Shown here: piece by piece, positions 6,087 to 7,446 of the stretch
How the letters are laid out: each line of letters starts with the position of its first letter
How positions within the stretch are numbered: the first letter of the stretch is position 1
Source of the DNA: Planctomycetales bacterium
GTDB lineage: Bacteria; Planctomycetota; Planctomycetia; Pirellulales; Thermoguttaceae
Reading direction: 5' to 3'
Length of the DNA stretch: 7,446 bases
Assembly (NCBI GenBank): GCA_007122045.1
Contig: SKJM01000221.1
Span: forward strand, 1 to 7,446
Notes under the pieces: generated by a model
What the model was told of the DNA's origin: nothing
The model's input: only the letters and a program-made list of their open reading frames with translations
The model's database searches: none
Program-made: the position numbers and the translations under genes

Positions 6087-6160
6087 GGGGACAGGTCCAT
6101 TTTTCGGCCATCGTCTTCCCGGAGCATGGCATCTGTTGGCCGAAAAATGGACCAGTCCCC
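6087..6160. repeat. Large inverted repeat C, second copy of element B
   Basis: The arms at 6087-6110 and 6137-6160 pair over 24 bases with one A-A mismatch, around a 26-base loop. Base for base it follows element B: the same GGCCGGTAA lead-in, GGAC-AG-GTCC (6089-6098) and GGAC-CA-GTCC (6149-6158) dyads, the same A/T run, ATCGTCTT at the loop start and a GGCCGGCC-like exit. The rest of the loop is unrelated. It begins 73 bases after the oxidoreductase stop. It lacks a terminal U-tract, so it is better read as a dispersed REP-like element than as a terminator. Confidence 0.85.
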
Positions 6161-6194
6161 GGCCGGCCCTCGAACCGCCTGCGCACCGGCTCCG

Positions 6195-6200
6195 TAGAAT
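6195..6200 (+). promoter_or_regulatory. Candidate -10 box for the small gene
   Basis: TAGAAT at 6195-6200 differs from TATAAT by one base and is followed by GGATAGG, like the AGGATAGG after TATAAT at 2093. It lies about 48 bases before the ATG at 6249, giving a leader of about 40 bases. No clear -35 hexamer is visible. The call rests on the shared pattern and position. Confidence 0.3.
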
Positions 6201-6248
6201 GGATAGGTAGGGGTAACAGACCAGGTTCCCGGACGAAGGAGCGCGGCC

Positions 6249-6446
6249 ATGTCGCAGGAGAATCACCCAAGTGCACCGGTGTTGGCCATGGCCCGGCATT
6301 GCTGGGACCCGCCGATCCGTGTGAGGCTGTTGGCCTTCTTGGAGTTCAGCCGCGTGGTTGACGAAGGCCTTGCCGACTTGGTCTGCCGCTGGATGCGCCG
6401 TCCAACCCCTCCCTCGCGGCGAATCGGCCGCCCAACCGTCTTCTAG
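6249..6446 (+). CDS. Possible small hypothetical protein (65 aa)
   Basis: I do not recognise this protein. It is listed because its ATG follows a strong AAGGAG (6236-6241) by 7 bases and a promoter-like TAGAAT sits at a suitable distance. The product is 65 residues: a polar start (MSQENH), a middle stretch that could form amphipathic helices (IRVRLLAFLEFSRVVDEGL at 23-41, then ADLVCRWMRR), and a basic, Pro/Arg-rich tail ending in TVF. There is no signal peptide and no metal-site motif. Coding evidence is weak beyond the start signals: the frame is short, and GC-rich DNA keeps other frames open here too. It lies alone between repeat C and the convergent lipoprotein gene. The following 230 bases (6447-6676) hold nothing I can name. 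Confidence 0.4.
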   Translation: MSQENHPSAPVLAMARHCWDPPIRVRLLAFLEFSRVVDEGLADLVCRWMRRPTPPSRRIGRPTVF

Positions 6447-6676
6447 GGGGGCGGCTCCGGGCCTGCCCTTGTTGCGGGCGTGCACAGCCCACCCCGGCAC
6501 CCCGCGACGGGCAGGCCCGGCCCGCGAGTTCCAGCCGCTTCGACCGCATCCCTCTTATCGCAACGCCGCCAGCCCGCCCCGTACGTAGCCGACCGATTCA
6601 GCCAGGCCGGCCCGCGGCGCTTGCCGATTTCGGACCGAATGAGGCGGGGGGGCGCAATTCCATGCGAAAGAACGGC

Positions 6677-7300
6677 TCACTCGCTCCTCAGGTGGAACTC
6701 GAGGTACCGGGGCAACTCGATGCCGTGGTCCTCGGCCACCTCGACGCCCAGTTCCGATTCGGTGTTGTACCGGGCGGGCAGCGTTTCCCGCCCGTCGACC
6801 ACCTTGGAGATGCGCACCCGGTAGGCGCCCACGTACACGCCGGGGTATTGGGCGTGGGCCCCGGAGACGGCTGCCCGGCCCGACGCGTCGGTCACCCCGC
6901 GGCATTCCGTGAAACCGTCGCCGAGGAACTCCTCCGGCTCGAAGACCACTTCGGCCCCTTCGAGTGGCCGGCCGTCGAGCGTGACCAGTGGCGCGGCGTC
7001 CATCATGATGGTGCCGGCGGCGAACCAGGCCTCGATGCGGGCGGCGATCTCGCCGGCCGAAAGCTTGCCGTCGCCGTCGGTGTCGGCTCGGGGCAGCGCC
7101 ATCAGCAGCGCGGGGCAGCGTGCCAGTTCGGTCGTGTCGAGCTTGCCGTCGCCGTCGGTGTCGTACATGTCGACGGCCGCGCGACCGGCAGCCGCCGCAT
7201 TGACGCCCGGCCTGCGGGGCGCTCGCGGCCGCCGGGAACAACCGGCGGCGAAAAGAATGCTGACGATCAACAGGGAATGCAGGACAAGTAAACGCATCAT
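6677..7300 (-). CDS. EF-hand lipoprotein with carboxypeptidase-regulatory-like C-terminal domain
   Basis: A 207-residue predicted lipoprotein. A hydrophobic leader ends in the lipobox FAAGC, with Cys21 as the lipidation site; the next residue is Ser, so outer-membrane sorting is more likely than inner. A basic linker (RRPRAPRRPG) leads to two canonical calcium loops: D47-D49-D51-K53-D55-E58 (DTDGDGKLDTTE) and D73-D75-D77-K79-S81-E84 (DTDGDGKLSAGE). From about residue 105 the sequence turns beta-rich: LDGRPLEGAEVVFEP (108-122), a DASGRA turn (138-143) and GAYRVRISK (158-166). This fits the Ig-fold, transthyretin-like 'carboxypeptidase regulatory-like' domain common in planctomycete lipoproteins. 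The ATG at 7300 is chosen over an adjacent ATG at 7297; AAGGA (7308-7312) lies 7 bases upstream. The calcium loops may be structural, as in dockerin-like repeats. No partner gene is visible; it faces the rest of the window. Confidence 0.88.
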   Translation of the reverse strand: MMRLLVLHSLLIVSILFAAGCSRRPRAPRRPGVNAAAAGRAAVDMYDTDGDGKLDTTELARCPALLMALPRADTDGDGKLSAGEIAARIEAWFAAGTIMMDAAPLVTLDGRPLEGAEVVFEPEEFLGDGFTECRGVTDASGRAAVSGAHAQYPGVYVGAYRVRISKVVDGRETLPARYNTESELGVEVAEDHGIELPRYLEFHLRSE

Positions 7301-7367
7301 GGTTGGATCCTTGGATCGGGGTATGGAGCGTTGCTCAAGCCAGGCGGCGGGGTGTTGTGCACGAGTA

Positions 7368-7418
7368 GGATGGACATTCCTGTCCGTCGCTTTCCAAGAC
7401 GGACGGGAATGTCCATCC
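7368..7418. repeat. Inverted repeat D (GGATGGACATTCC family)
   Basis: The 21-base arms at 7368-7388 and 7398-7418 are reverse complements with one mismatch around a 9-base loop. Each arm carries a GGAC-N6-GTCC dyad (7372-7385 and 7401-7414). It lies about 70 bases upstream of the minus-strand lipoprotein start, and a decayed single arm occurs at 4591. It is too far from any stop codon in view, and lacks a U-tract, to call a terminator. Confidence 0.8.
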
Positions 7419-7446
7419 CACCGTTGCGCCGTCCACCTTGCTCGCG

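Noticed and set aside
6087..6160. Intrinsic terminator for the oxidoreductase gene
   Set aside because: The hairpin is strong, but the T/A runs lie inside the stem and no U-tract follows; near-identical elements occur elsewhere, which fits a dispersed repeat.
4685..6250. 521-residue open frame on the minus strand
   Set aside because: It is antisense to the clear Gfo/Idh/MocA gene and continues through repeat C, with no recognisable motif.
6662..7291. 209-residue plus-strand frame opposite the EF-hand gene
   Set aside because: It is the antisense shadow of a gene with a lipobox, two canonical calcium loops and a good ribosome binding site.

Overview
The window is GC-rich bacterial DNA that looks like a planctomycete (Pirellulales-type) chromosome. 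The support is the combination of a DUF1573 exported protein, Tat-signal sugar epimerase and Gfo/Idh/MocA oxidoreductase genes, an EF-hand lipoprotein with a carboxypeptidase-regulatory-like tail, and gaps filled with GGGAC/GTCCC palindromes of a kind common in that phylum. No tRNA, rRNA, CRISPR array, transposase or phage gene was seen.

Layout. (1) 1-2078: a plus-strand pair overlapping by ATGA. The first gene is the C-terminal part of a QEGLA/DUF1704 (MATCAP-type) putative metallopeptidase, cut by the window edge. The second is a full-length GshB-like ATP-grasp ligase. (2) 2079-2566: about 490 bases without a gene, holding a perfect TATAAT box, two tandem perfect hairpins, and two large inverted repeats nested inside a 12-bp inverted repeat. 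(3) 2567-6013: three plus-strand genes with gaps of about 100 bases: a secreted DUF1573 protein, a Tat-exported TIM-barrel sugar epimerase/isomerase-like protein, and a Tat-exported Gfo/Idh/MocA oxidoreductase. (4) 6014-6676: a second copy of the palindromic element, then a possible 65-residue gene with a good ribosome binding site, then about 230 bases in which I see nothing. (5) 6677-7300: a minus-strand EF-hand lipoprotein. (6) 7301-7446: its upstream region, with an inverted repeat of a second family.

How the genes may work together. The first pair joins a peptide-bond-forming ligase fold to a metallocarboxypeptidase-type fold. This resembles the add/remove logic of tubulin tyrosine ligase and MATCAP in eukaryotes, and is the most interesting hypothesis here. 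The epimerase-like and oxidoreductase pair probably handles a sugar outside the cytoplasm, because both carry twin-arginine leaders. The palindromic elements share one design: long inverted repeats whose arms are themselves GGAC-spacer-GTCC dyads.
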